From Asterochloris sp. CNOR1 (Eukaryota > Chlorophyta > Trebouxiophyceae > Trebouxiales > Trebouxiaceae), in the NCBI GenBank assembly GCA_963969365.1, contig OZ017757.1, positions 1,736,001 to 1,800,000 of the forward strand: a stretch of 64,000 nt of DNA, in the 5' to 3' direction. Shown here one piece after another: positions 24,287 through 37,300 of the stretch (positions are counted from its first letter, which is position 1; every line of letters begins with the position of its first letter). The notes under the pieces were generated by a model, which saw only the letters and a program-made list of their open reading frames with translations, searched no databases and had not been told where the DNA came from. The position numbers and the translations under genes were made by a program.

Positions 24287-27200
24287 GGTGGAGCGTTTGA
24301 TCCCAGAACCCAGTCCCTTCAGCTCCAGCAAGCAGGATCTGGGGACCATCCTGGTGCCCACCTTCTCAGATGTGGTGAACAAGCCAAAGAAGCTCATCAC
24401 CTGCAAGCAGGTGCCGGCGACGCCGTGGCAGCCAGCATACTCCAGTTTGGACGACTTCACTCAGAAAGTAGAGCTGTATGCAGGCAGGCAAGTGCTCCAC
24501 CACCAACTTGCCCTCAGATGACATGTCTGCAGTTGAGGGGCATGATCACCTTTGGGTGGCTGGCGATGCCCAATGTCTGCTGCACATCAGGGGTTGGCAC
24601 AGGCGCATTGCACCTGGTATTAGCGTGCACCGGCCACGTCATCGCAGCTAGATTGCCAGCAAAGATGGTATGCGCTGGCAGCTGCATTGCCAACCCCCAA
24701 TGATGCATCACCCCTCTGCTGGCCTCCAGCGTGCTGCAGGGCGGCCATCCGTCAGCCTGCTGTGTGGCGCACAGGTCAGCAGTGGAGGCCGCTGCATGTC
24801 CTTGAGGCCAACACCCCTCTGTCGACCTGCTGCGCATCAGGCATGCAGGCACCGCTGCGCGCCCAATGCTTAATATAGTGCAGGTCCCAGCCTGCGCCAG
24901 AACAGCCCACTTTCCTTCCGCCAGCCTGGCCAAGGGCCGCTGATGCTCTGCCAGCCTGCCCCTCCTGGGGCAGCGCAGAGCTCCCCATCTCTGTTGCCTG
25001 CCATCTGTACATCCCCAGTTGGGCTATAGGGCGGCTGACAGCCCGCCAGTCCCTGCACTGCCAGGTGCGCCGAAAGCCCTACGTCTTTGCTGCAGACGTT
25101 GCATCTCTGGCCTGCAGGCACTCAGTAGTGTGGTCCTGCATCTGCCGCAGCACCCGGCGCCTCCTGGTCGTCAAGGCCTACCTCAAGCGCAAGATGAGGA
25201 AGCGGCACCACCAGAATGTGCGGCGGGAGCTGTCCATTCTGTCAGCGGCCACAGCAGACAGGTTCGGCTGCTCCCTGTGCTGGAGAGCATGCTCTGAATG
25301 TTTAGGGCGGTTGGATGCTGCTGGGAGGAGGACCCTGTTTGAGGTGCAGTGTCATACTGAGATGACTGACTGCCATGGCATGACTCACTGCTATGAGCAA
25401 GCGACAGAGGGAGGCTGGGGCAACCTGCAGGCGCCGGCCTGCCTGACAAGGGCCCTTGCGTGGGACAGCTGCCGCACGTCAGCATGGGAGTCCCCTGCTG
25501 ACTGCGCTGGGTCATGCTGGTGGTGCAGGTGTCCCGGCGTGGTGGGCTTCCTGGGCAGCTTTGAGGACGGGCAGCACATCTGCCTGGTGCAGGAGCACTG
25601 CGCAAAGGGAGACCTGTTCAAGGCGCTGCTGCGCCAGGGGGGTGCCATGCCCGAGCACAGGGTCTGCACCGAGGTAAGCTTCTGTTGCAGCCTGCAGCCG
25701 TGTCCCACCTGGAGGAGGTGCGGTGTCTACTCCTGCAGTGGCAGCAATGACGGCTGAAGAGGGTTGAGGCGCCCTGCAGAAGCCCTGCCAGCAGACACTC
25801 TGCATGGCAGCCGGCTGAAGCAGAGGCTTGGCCTGCTGCAATGACACAGGTTGGCACACAAGTCTGCAGTGCTGGCTTAAGCTCTGCAGCTGGCTGCTGC
25901 AGGTGGTGGTCCCCCTACTGACTGCGCTGGACGCTCTGCATGGCAGCGGCGTGATGCACAGGTGTGTTAGCTGCCCGTCCGCCTGCAGCCCTTACGGTGT
26001 CCCCCTCCCATGGCTGTGAGCAACTGCTGCCACCAGCATCACAGTTGCCACATGGATCGTCCTGTTTGATTACATCTGCACGCTCACCTTGCCACAGCAG
26101 TCAATGTTCAGCTGAATCCTGCCTGACACTGGCCAGCACTGGAGCGCAGGGTCTGCATGCAGGGACATCAAGCCTGAGAACCTGTTTCTGACAAGCGCTG
26201 GTGAGCTGCGGGTAGGCGACTTTGGGCTGGCCCTCAACTTCCGGCGGGAGGCAGCCCAGTCACGGGTGGGCACGCTGGACTACATGGCTCCAGAGGTGGG
26301 CAATGGAATGGTGCAAGCCAAGACTGGCACAAGCTGGTTTGCAGGCTTCACCTGCTGGCGGGTAAAGCGAGATGCCGCCCACAGCGGCACTTGGCGTGGG
26401 CAGTACGCACTCTGCGGCCCCACCCGAGTGCTGCAGTGGTGATCAACTTCACATGGGATGAGGCCTCTGCCTGCTGTGAGGCTGGGCAGGATGATACCTA
26501 CAGCAGCAGAAGGGTGTGCACCACTGGATCCCACCTGGACCCAGAGGATGTCCTGGACTGCTGCTGGAACCCACAGATAGCAGCAGGAAGCAGTGGAGAC
26601 TTGCTGGCATGTCTGATGAGTGTGCTGCCTGTGTGAGCTTTCCTTTTGAAGATGAGCGAGCTGGTCTGCAGCGCCCGACCAGGTGTTGGTGGACAGGGTG
26701 CTGGCTGCGCTGCGTGCTGAATCGGACAGGCGTCTGTTAAGTGACAGGTGGCCGAGCCTGCTGAGTCCCTGGCCTGCACAGACAGCATGTAGTGGTGCTG
26801 CATGCAGGCTGTGATTGTGCTGTGCAGTGGAGGTCAGCAAAGCAGGTTGGATCGCCAAGGCACTTTCGCCCCTGAAGTGGGCACAGCACAGATTTGCGGT
26901 GCGTCAAGACCAGACCTCCCCCAGCTGTGTGTCTCACATGCGCAATTGTTCCCACTTACGGGGGCTGATTGCTGCAGGTGCCCGCCATGCCCCTGCTGGA
27001 GCACACAACAATGCTGTGTTGTGGAGCTTGAACACTTGTCGGAGCTGTCTGCTGCAGGTGCTGGCCATGCCTTTGCCAGAGCACAGTTCCAAGGGCCAGC
27101 GCGCAGCCAGCACTGCCAGCTATGGCTGCAGTGTGGATGTGTGGGCGGTGGGCATTCTCACCTTCGAGCTGTTGACGGGGAAGCCTCCCTTTGAGGTGGA

Positions 27201-30200
27201 GGACCCAGATGAGACAGTCAGGTACGCGTCGGCAGCAGCTAACTGCCCGCATGGCCTAGCAGGAGCAACTGAAAAGCAGGCAGAGCTGCAGTGCGTTTTG
27301 CTGCCGTGCCCAGCATCACTAGGTCGCACAAGCCAGATGGAGTGCACAGCCGCGTCGTGTCTGAGCTAGAGCTGCCTATGGCTGTCAAAAGGCTTTGTGG
27401 AGGGCATGTGCTCTCTTCCACCATCATGCTTCTTAGACTCAAGTTTGCCTGCCTGCAGTCTGATCATGTACTCAGAGCTTGACACCTTCCCCGACAATAT
27501 CAGCGGCAGCTGTATTTCCTTCATTCGGCAGGTGGGCCTGGCAGACTCGGGCCATGCCTGGCATGAGCTCGGCATGCATCCAGGCATCCCCCATTGGGGA
27601 GCTCCTGGCTTAGGTGTTCTCCACGCTTATGCAAACCAGGCTCAGGTGGAGCCTGCCATGCATGCAGCTCACCCAATCTGCCAGGGACAAGGCAGCATTG
27701 CCTTGGTCGCCCTGGCATGCACTGGCGTGCCCATGCTGCCTGCGCCTGCATGCTGGCCCTGATCCAGTTGCACACAAAGCCGCTGTCTAGTGTTGCCCAC
27801 TGCGCAGCACCGTTCAAGCCTGCCTGCAGGCCCTGATCAAGTCGCCAACAGAGCGGCCTGAGGCAGGGGAGCTGCTGCACCACCCCTGGATCCAGAGCCA
27901 TGGCCCTGGCAGGTGCAGCACGGCAGCAGCCTCAGGCCCCCCTCCCCTGGCCGCTCAGCTGGACAGCACAGACCAGGAGGCAGCAGCTGAGGTCCATGCT
28001 GGGGCAGGCGATGCAGACGCAGTGCAGACTGCAGCAGGGGAGCATGCTGCGGGGGGGAGTGGGTCCTGTGAGGAGCGCGCAGGAGCCCGCAGGCGGCAGC
28101 GCTGCTCAGGCGGCTCACCAGAGGGGCAGCCCGGTCCAGGCGTGCAGCCTGATGCTCAGGCACCTGCAGGGCAGCCTGGTCAGGGGCTGCAGCAGCGGGA
28201 GCCTGAGGCTCCACTGCCGCAGCTGGCCCAGTGCTGGCTGCAGGCGCCCCGGGCCAAGGGGCCCGCAGGACGCCAGCGTCGCAGCAGCCTGGCCCCCGCG
28301 CAGCAGCAGCAGCACATCCCTGCAGGGGACGGCATTAGCCCTGCAAGCAGCCCTGAGCGCAGCCCTGAGCCTGCAGCCTCCAGGCTGGCCCCGCGGGCAC
28401 CCACCCCCACCCAGGACGCTTTCTGGACTGCAGAGGCGGCTGGCAGCAGCAGTGAGTTCAGCCCGGCTGCGAGCCCCGGCCGCCCGCCCAGGCAGGAGCC
28501 TGCCGGCACTGATAGCCCTTTTGCCAGCACCAGCTCAGGTGGCAGTGCAGGCTGGGCCGGTGGGCGGGGCGAGCCACAGGGCAGACCTGCATCTGGTGGC
28601 AGCGAGAGGCATGCTGCCCTGCCTGGTGGGACCCCTGCGGCTGCAGGTGGCGGAGGCCAGCCGCAGCCAAGCCCATTGTCGCGCATGAGGCGTCTGGTGA
28701 CGGAGCAATCGGCAGCGTCAGACCTGCAGAGATGGCATACCGGGGGCGAGCTGTCCATGCATCCCAGCAGCAGCGCCCTGAGCCTGCAGGGCTCTGGCAG
28801 GTGGGCTGCAGTTGGAGATGGCCTGTGGCCCTGTGCTGAGTGCTTGTGATGCAGCTGTGGGCACCCTGCCAGGCTTGATGCAATGGCAGCTCTTGCTGCC
28901 AGTTGAACAAAAGCCAGTGGCTTTTGTATCGCCTTCTGAACGGATGGGACGCAGCACTGCCTTGCCTCTCTGCTCCAGCAAGACGCCAAGCTCAGCTCTT
29001 CAAACTCCTTGGCGTCTCAAAGTCTGCCCCGGGCCTGGCCTTCCCAGCATGCCCTGCCTGCTCTGCTACTGCCTGCAGCGAGGCCAGGCTGGGGACTGGA
29101 GGCATCAGCAGCTGCGGGGCCAGTGCAGCCATCAGCCGCCACAGCAGCCTTGCTGATGGGCCACTGAGCTGGCAAATCAAGGCAGACGCACAAGGGCCTT
29201 GGGCTGGCCCTGCTGCATGGCTCGCTGCTGCTCAGCCAACTGGGGAGGAGGAGGGGGAGGGGATGGCTGCTGCATGCAGTGCCGGCCAGCAGGTGCAGCC
29301 TGGCACAGCCCCAGTCATGAAGCCTGTGCAGCCTGAGGCCTGCATGCAGGCGCTGGACGCACCCGCTGCAGACTCCCAGCAGTCAGATGAGGAGGGTGCC
29401 ATGTTGCAAGGTGAACAGAGATGGCGCATCATGGTCATTGTGTCTGCAGACCATCACCTGCTAGCTTGCCGCTGGGCGCCACCTCAAGCTGTGCTGGCTG
29501 TGTGTGGCTTTGGTAACCAATGCATGCACGCTGTTTGTGCGGTGACTGTCAGCATGACAGCACAGCCTGACAACTTCCAGGGCATTTGTCGCACAATTCT
29601 GCAGGCAACAGCGCATGCAGGCTCAAAAAAGGCTGTGACGTCAATGTCGTGCAGGGGCTGACAGCATCCATCCGCGCCAGCAGCTGCAGCTGAAACACCT
29701 GAGCCGTCAGCTCGCTTCAGGCAGCACTGAGGGCCCTGCCATCGGCCCTGACGGCCTCAGCAGCGAGCAGCAGCAGCTGCTCATTGAAGACACAGGCCAC
29801 CTGCAGCAGGCACCGGCTGCCAGCTGTTGTGAGGCTGCTGATGCAAGCAGCTCAGTGGGCGCAGCAGATGTGCAGGTTGCACCCGACGGCCCACTGCAGG
29901 CTGCTGACGCAGAGCCTGCTCAGCACGGTGCACAGGCTGGCCACAGGACTGAGGGTGCCCGGGCAGGAGCGACAGGCAGCTGCAAGGGGTCTGCTGGCAG
30001 CGTGAGCAGCGGTGCGAGCGACAGTAAGGCTGGCTGCGGCCTCACAAGAGACGCAACGGCGTGGTCATGGGGTGGTGGTGCAGCGCACTCTCCTGTTGTG
30101 GCTCGATCAGAGGTGAGCAGCAAAACAGCACAGCAATTGCCTCATGGGATGCTGCTTCAAATCAGCATGCATCTGTGATGATGCCTTTAGAGGGCAGGGT

Positions 30201-30791
30201 ACTGTGGCTGGAGATCTGTTGACATGCTCTCCGCAGCAAGGATTGCCGCACAATAGCTGTGAGCTCCTCCGGCCAGGGGCAGAGTGCAAAGATCTCTACC
30301 TGCAGGCGGCACCAGGGAGATGTAGGCTCATGCCCCTCAGCCTGTTCAGCAGTGAACTTGGCCATGCAATGAAGCCAGAGGAGCAGCCAGGGAAGCAGCC
30401 AGAGGAGCAGCCAGAAGAGAAGCCAGAGGAGCAGCCAGAGGAGCTGCCAGAGAAGTGCACCAAGCCTGCAGGACGTGTCAGCCCCCTGGCATCAACTGGG
30501 ACACACTGCCAGGAGGCAACTGCTGGAGCTCAACATGATGCCCTGCCTGGCTCTGGTTGCCAGCAGCGTGCAGCCCCGCAGCGGCAGCCCTCAGCTGCCA
30601 TGCTGGCCCTGCAGAGCATGCTGCCGCCCCAGCTCAGTCCTGCAGCGACGGCTGCTGCTGCCAGCCTTGAGCAGTTTGCAGCTGTGGCTGCTGCCTGCCT
30701 GGGTCTTGATGGTCCTGAGGCAAGCACCTATGCAGCCAGTGGCGGCATGGCAAGCTGGCATGAGCCACCCATGCCACTGAGTGCTCCCTAG
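24287..30791 (+). CDS. Aurora-like Ser/Thr protein kinase with long C-terminal extension; start codon not found
   Basis: Exons joining in phase: 24287-24487, 25118-25261, 25529-25673, 25903-25961, 26163-26295, 27058-27221, 27459-27531, 27830-28800, 28983-29410, 29655-30112, 30237-30791. The first intron has a GC donor (CAG/GCAAGT). Visible kinase elements: a degenerate glycine loop (YAGRHSVVW), ATP lysine in VVKAYLK, RREL (helix C Glu), HRDIKPENL, DFGLAL, GTLDYMAPE, DVWAVGILTFELLTGKPPF, and a closing HPWI. These resemble Aurora and relatives, which act in mitosis, but the sequence is divergent and could be an algal-specific AGC/CAMK-like branch. The tail of about 780 residues is Ser/Pro/Gln/Gly-rich with a block of EEQPEEQP-type repeats near 30.37-30.45 kb and a short helical end. 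A further 5' exon must lie upstream of 24287. Confidence 0.8.
26971..27009 (+). repeat. Decayed copy of a kinase exon edge
   Basis: Position 26971 onward (GCTGCAGGTG, then a Cys/Pro/Leu-like continuation and GAGCACA) matches 27051 onward, which is the acceptor and start of the exon at 27058. The copies lie exactly 80 bp apart at roughly three-quarters identity over about 35 bases. The phase-correct exon is the downstream copy. The upstream one is an intronic decoy acceptor. Confidence 0.7.
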
Positions 30792-31393
30792 CAGATGACA
30801 CCCGGCCTTTCAGTCACTGAACCGCTCCCTGATTTGTACACCCCCGCCCTGGCCATGATCCTGTCTTGTGTCCTCGTCAGACTCACAGCCGCAGCTCCCT
30901 GTTGCCCTGATCTTGTCAGCCCTGCTCAGCAATGCCTGCCTGGGATGTGCCGGATACCATGCTGAAGTCAAGGACATGGCCACATCCCAAGCAATGGCTT
31001 TGGCTGCTCTGAGCAGCACTGTGCAAACTGTGGCGTACCTGTATGTATACCTTGCAGACGCATAACTTTCAGACAAGCCAGGACAATGCCAAGCTCTGAA
31101 ATGAGCATGCCCACCGCCATCACACCTGAACTTGCTTGAAGAGGATAAGACACATGTCCACCGCTTTCCATCGCCCTCAGTCACCTCAAGAGGCCTTGGG
31201 ATCTCCTGTACTACAGGTCGCCGCTTCAATGCTGCCTTCATCCCATACCTCTTGTTGTACCCGTCCAGGTGAAAGGGTGAATTGCTCTATTTAGCCGGGT
31301 GGCGGAGTCAAAGCAATCTGTATCAACATGAACCTCTGAGCAGACATGATGTCAGGGCATGCACTACATTTGTCTAGGAAGTTTTGGGCCATG
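30792..31393. other. Convergent intergenic spacer
   Basis: This is the space between the kinase stop and the ARC6 stop on the opposite strand, where both 3' untranslated regions should lie. No coding frame with family resemblance or codon pattern was seen on either strand. Confidence 0.6.
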
Positions 31394-34300
31394 TCACTGC
31401 CCAACCACAAGGGCGCTGCTGAGGCGCCAGCTACCATCATGCTGCCGCTCTGCTTGGTACTCCACAACGTAGGGATTGTTGTAGCTGTCTGCATGCTTGC
31501 CGTTGGCCCCATACAGGTCTGCCTTCTCACCCAGCTGGGCCCGTATGGTGGCCTGTCCATCTGCGCTACGTTCCACACTCTGCACCTGCATGTGCATGAG
31601 ATTGACTCTGTAGGGTGCCGTGTGCGTGGTCTCAATGCAGCCACAGCAGGTCCTGCAGGCATGGCTGGCCGGGCAGCTGCAGGCATGGCTGGCCGGGCAG
31701 CAAAAGCGAGCTGCATGGGCAGGCTGCATGCCGGCGGAGGCAGCTGATGCAGTAGCAGAGCACTGCCACCTTTTGTCAGCTTTACGTGAAGGCAACCTCA
31801 CAAGCATCCTCAAGTATCGCATTTGCCAGCAGCACACTGCACTTGCCAGCAAGCTCTGCTGCATTCATTGTCTGCAGCCTCAGATGCACAAGCAGGGCAG
31901 CACCGTCAGTCTGCTGCAGGCCAGCTCACCTCGAGAAGCCCCAGTTCATACTTCCAGAACCAGCCAGTCTCCTCAGCGCTGGCCACCTCAGCAGTGAACT
32001 CGCTCAGGAAGGGCTCTGTAAGCACCTGCTGGGCTGCCTGCAGACTGTGGCGTGGTCCCAAGCCCTCTGCCTTTGCCTCCTGCAGCAAGACAGGATCCTC
32101 GGCAAGGGGCGCACCCCTGAGATGGCTGGAAGGGCACACAGCAGCAGGTAAGAGACAACAGGCCCTGTGCCACTGCCTGAGGTGGCAAGGTCTGCTCTGG
32201 GCAACCAAGCTTGCAAGAGCCGTGCAAGAAGCCACGGCACCCCAGCTAGCCAAATGGCTGCCTCCTCAGAGAGACAGTAGCTAGTTCTTCACAGCTGGCA
32301 GCAGAGCTACAGCAGCAAGCAGTGCACAGCCATGCTGCCAGCCTGCTGCATTGAGCATGCATTGCCACCTAGTTCAGCCCTCAGTAGCAAGGTGAACATA
32401 GCAGCGCCTTCCCAGCAGGAAAAGGGCATGCCAGGTCTCAGCGCCTGTCAGAGCAGCGCACCCCAGCGAGCAATTGCTCGATGCCTCACTCCGATATAAA
32501 CCACCTGCTCAGCCTCAGCTTGGTGTCGCAGGCATGGCCTGTGCAGCCCAAGCAGGGACAGAACAAAAGGCCTCACTGCCAGGCCTCAGCGCCTGTCCAG
32601 ACCTGCCTTGCTTACATCCCTGGTAAGCAACCCTATTTTGGACCCCTGCTTAGCCTCAGTCATGTTTGGCCGACATGGGGCCAGCAAGCTGTGACCAAGG
32701 ACTCAGGATACAGTGCCAAGGAGAACACAACCTCATGTGACCCTGGCACTGCTTGTCCAGGGGTCACGCTTGCTACTGACTTCAGCAGGTAGATCAGAGC
32801 CAGCCCCATCCTTACAGCATTCTCCCTGCAGGCACCTCTCAGACGTCCTACCTGCCAGCTCCGCACGACCTGCTCAGCCTCGGCCAGGCTGGGCAGGGCT
32901 GCCTGCTGCTGCCTGAGGCTGTGTGCTGTGACAGTCCTGGCAGTGGCTGCCTGCGGTGGCTGTGCAAGCCGGCCTGCCCTCTGGCGCTGCCTGCTGAGGG
33001 CAAAGGCTGCCGCCAGGACCACACCCCCCAGCAGCAGCAGGGTAGGCATGGCCTTCTGCACCAACTTCTGCCAGAGCTGCGGCTGGGGCTCGTCCAGACG
33101 GCTGCTGCGCGGCAGGGGCTGCTGTGCCTGTGAGGGCTGAGAGGGGACTGGGGCCTGTCCAGCCTGCAGAAGTACTTGATGTCAAGTGACAGAAGGCGCA
33201 GGGTCAATGACATAATCTAGGAGCGCAGCCGTATGACGCCAGCATGCCTGCCAAGGCCTGAAAGCTGTATTTCCCCAAGTGCCTGCAGCATGTCTGGCAG
33301 GGCGGCGTGGAGGCCACGGCACAAGGACTGGTCCAGCTGCAACACACTGTCTTCATCACTGCAGTGCACTGTCTCTTCACCTATGGCTATGTGCTACACA
33401 GCTTGGACAGAGCGGTCTACGCAAAGCCCAACTTTCAGGTGCGAGGTGAATGCACAGAGCCCAGGAGGGCTCACCACTGCTTGTGCAGAGGCAGGCATAG
33501 AGTCCTCTGGTCTGCGTAGCAGCTGCTGCATGGAGCCTACTGCCTCACGATACATGCCCTGCATGTTGCCCCAGACTCCGCTGCCGTCCTCACCATCCAG
33601 CTGCAGACTGGTGGTCACGCGTTCGTCCTGTAGGCAGCCGAATCATTGTTGCGTGGCCACCATGCACGCTGTAGACAGGTACCTGCTAGCCACCTTGCAG
33701 GCGGCAAAGTACCATGACATAGGTGTCATCTGCACTCGTGTGGTCACACAGCCATCCTATAGGCAGAGACACCCATTCCCGGAGGCGCAAATGTGCTCAT
33801 GTCAAAGGTCTGTGCACTGTCAACCTGGCCGCTGGGTGTCCTTGCAGTCGCTCAAGGCTGCGACCTGCCGGCCACTGGAGGCAGCAGTGGAAGTGCTGTC
33901 TGCACTGCGGCAGCAGATGCGCAGTGGGCCAGCTGGAGGCAGAGCTGATCCACTGGCTTGCCACTGCATCCCAGTGCTGCATGGCACTGCCTTACTCACA
34001 ACGGACGCTGCCACTTGCCTCACCTGAAAGTACTCTACCAGTGAGACAGATGCCCGCTGCTCAGCCGAGTCCCTGAAGGCTGGCACCGCCACCTGCAAGG
34101 CATGCGCAGACTGCGTCCAAACAGATGCCAAAAAAGCACGTCATTGACTGCGTGCTATGTTGCCAGCATGGCAGCGCCAGCTGATCACGTGAGACAGGCC
34201 GGCTCCGCCAGCTGCCGAGCACGCTGGCACCTTGCTCTGTCCAGCAGGCACAGATGAAGCAAGCGTGCACTTGACATGCAGCCCTGGCCTGGCTGGGTAT

Positions 34301-37300
34301 GCACCAGCTGCGCAGCAAGCCAGAGCTGCCTAGAACTCCCCCAGCTCTGCGAAACCTCCCTTTACAGAAACAGAAACACTATTACAAGGCACGGACATTG
34401 ACTCAAGCCGTTGTGGGTTGCAAAATGTCGCCATGGCCCCTAAAAGACTGCATGCAATCCCGGCAGACCTTGGTGAGCCACCTCTCTGTCAACAGCACTA
34501 AGCCTGGCAGGGTGTCTGGGTCCTCCCCGGCTGCAGCCTGCTCTGCATGGGCCTCCACCAGAGCAGCTGCCTCCTGCAGGCTGACGGCCTGCAGGCGGCC
34601 GGCGTGGCTGATGCTGCCGGCGGTGTGGGCAGCCACAGTGCCAATGCGGGCACGGCTGCCGCCCTCAGACAAGGTGCTGGCGGCACTCCCCGTGTCTGGG
34701 CGCACCCTGCACAGCATTGCATCTCAACTTACACTAAACAGGGATGTGTCTTCCTGCCTGGTGTCCTAGGCAAAGAGCTGCAGCGGCAGCAGCAGAGATG
34801 GGCTTGCAGCACAACTGGCACATTGACGTCAGCTGTCATGCAAGCACTGTAGAGGTTCAAGCCCCAGACAGCGGGCAGAGCACATGCCAGCGATCATTAC
34901 AGGACACCCCCAGCTTCGGAATTGAACATGAGCAGCAGCTGGGTTTTCTGACCCACACACCTGGGCCCTTCTGCTGAAGGGACAATCAGGTCCAACGCAG
35001 CCTGTGGCTGCCCCAGCAGGACCCGCACGACGGCAGCTTGCACGAGAACTGTACCGTCCTGCAGGTCACTTCTTGCAATCAACTGAAGCTAGGGGAGGAC
35101 AGCTGAAGCTTGCACAGGCCAAGCATGCTGCCAATGTGCAGCTGCTGAGGCCGATGCAGAGCAGCACCTTCTGGGAGGCTGCTTAGCATGAGAGCATCTC
35201 GCATCTATGCTGCTGCATGCGCAGACACTCCAGCTCTTGAGAGGACTGGCGGGCTCTGCCACGCACTAAGGCGGCTGCGAGACATGGGGGTTGTGCCGTC
35301 AGATGCCTGTCTACGGTCCTGACAGCTAATGGTCAAAAGTGGCGCAGCTGGCAGACCTCTCAGCACTGCAGCGCGCAGCATGCTGGGTCATAAGCAGGCA
35401 CCTACCTGCCTGTCTGCGCAGGCAAGCAGCCTGGCAGCTGTCCTCACAGCTGCTGGCCGGCGCTGCAGGAAGCCTGATAGCATGTGGGCGCCAGCCACCA
35501 TCTCCAGAAGGCCCACATAGAACCTGCAGGCACCACCAGGGTTAGTCAGGCATGTGCACTGCACACCTTGGGCTGTACGGTTTGATTGCTGCTTCACCAC
35601 GCTCAACACCTGTGCAGTACCACTCCTACAGGACCTGTTGTTCACACTCGTAATGAGGCCCCAACAGGGCAAACATGCGCCTCAGGCCTGCTGCACACAC
35701 ATGTTGCATAAGATCACACACGCTGCATTAGGTTCCGGCAAACAAGGCCTTGCCAACGCCTACTTGGCACAGCTAGCAGCAGGCGCCCCAGGCACAGACA
35801 GCGCATGCCGTTGTGCACCTCGGCTCTTTTCATCGGCTGGGGAGTGCCCTTTCAGCCACGTCAACTCTGCAGTCTGTTGTCTGCTGGCCAAGGACAGCCA
35901 AACTGGACAAGTGTCCTGCTGTGCAGCGCTCTGCTCTGCAGCCAGCCTGGACGAGACACCCTGCTGTGCAATACTGTATATTTCTCTCACCAGCTGGGCG
36001 GTGCCCTCTCTGCCATGTCAGCCCACCCCATGAGCTGCACAATCTCGCCGACAGTCAGCGCAGCCAGAGCCTTCTGGGCGTACTCAGCGGTGATGGGCGT
36101 GTCGCCTCCCACTGGGGCAGCTGCCTCTGGGTTGGCCAGCAGGCCGCGCAGCGCGCTGATGGCTGCCTTGCGTGTGTCTGTGTGCTCGGTGGCCAACGGC
36201 AGCTGCGGCAAAGGGACAGTTGCGGTCAGAATGCTGAGCATGTGAGACCGGCTGCTGACCACCTGCCGAGCTGTAAGCGCCCCAGGAAGAGCGATTCTGC
36301 CATGACGGTGGACTTCAAGCTGTGATCGGAAAGCTCAAGGAGAAGTAGCCTGTTGCAGGCTGACTGCACCCTGTGAAACAGCGCGGCCACCGGGCAGGGG
36401 CTCCTGCTGCTGAGTTGGCAGCATCAGGGTGCACAGCAGCTGCAGCCAGCGCCGATTGCTACCCCACTCCACCTGCCGCTCAGTTGGTTTGCAATATGTG
36501 CAGAAATATGCACAAACAGTGTGCATTTTCACATGCAAGGCCCTACCTGGCCGCCTGTGCCAGCCTTTACCTCATCAGCAGTCACCAGTCTCCCATCGAG
36601 CTCTCGCCTTGGCTTCAGACGAGCAGAGCATGACCAGCCTCACCTTGAGCTGGTCCAGCACACAGTGCGGGCGCAGCTCCTGCAGGGACTGCCTGATGTC
36701 GGCCTGCAGCGTGGGGGCCAGCGCAGGGCTTCCCCCGTCCCGCAGCGTCGACAGCGCCTCCTCCAAACGAGCACACCCAGCCGTAGTCTGCAGGCAGTGT
36801 GCTCATGAAAGTATGCAAAGCATGTTGGGCATGAATGCGCTGTTAGGTGCGCAACGCAAGCACTGTGCCGCTGCGTCCTTTGAGGTCATAGACAGCAGAT
36901 CGCCCAGATACCTGAGCAGCGTGTGCCTCCTGTCAGCTGCTCCAGATCTGGAGCCAGGGCTGCCAGCAGGCAGCATGGAACCCTGCGATGCCCACCTGCT
37001 GCCTAAAGACCTCGCTGGCTGGCCTGAGTTGCAGCATTCTATGTTTTGCAGGCTGCCAGAATTTCTGGCAGCATCTGGCTGTGCAGATGTTTATCGTTGC
37101 AAGCTGATAACGGTGCTGCCCAGCCCTCAACACGCCAGCTGCTGCATGTTATGGGCTGCCAGCACCCCACTCAGGAGAGCCCACCTGCTGCAAGACCAAA
37201 GTCATTGCTGGCTGGCCTGTTGGCAGCACCTGTCCGCCAGAAAATTGCCAGAAGCGTCCCACTCAGCAGTCACTAGCTGCAGTCACAACACCTCGCTGGC

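Noticed and set aside
25050-25117. Continuous frame upstream of the kinase N-lobe without an intron
   Set aside because: It would insert a non-kinase segment before HSVVWSC. Splicing from the GC donor at 24488 gives a phase-correct join from VELYAGR to HSVVW that fits a kinase N-lobe.
28180-28989. 269-residue minus-strand frame
   Set aside because: It overlaps the GC-rich low-complexity tail of the kinase, whose plus-strand frame joins in phase with flanking exons.
34840-34890. GGTTCAAGCC, resembling a tRNA T-loop
   Set aside because: No cloverleaf could be formed around it on either strand and no matching A-box lies at tRNA spacing.
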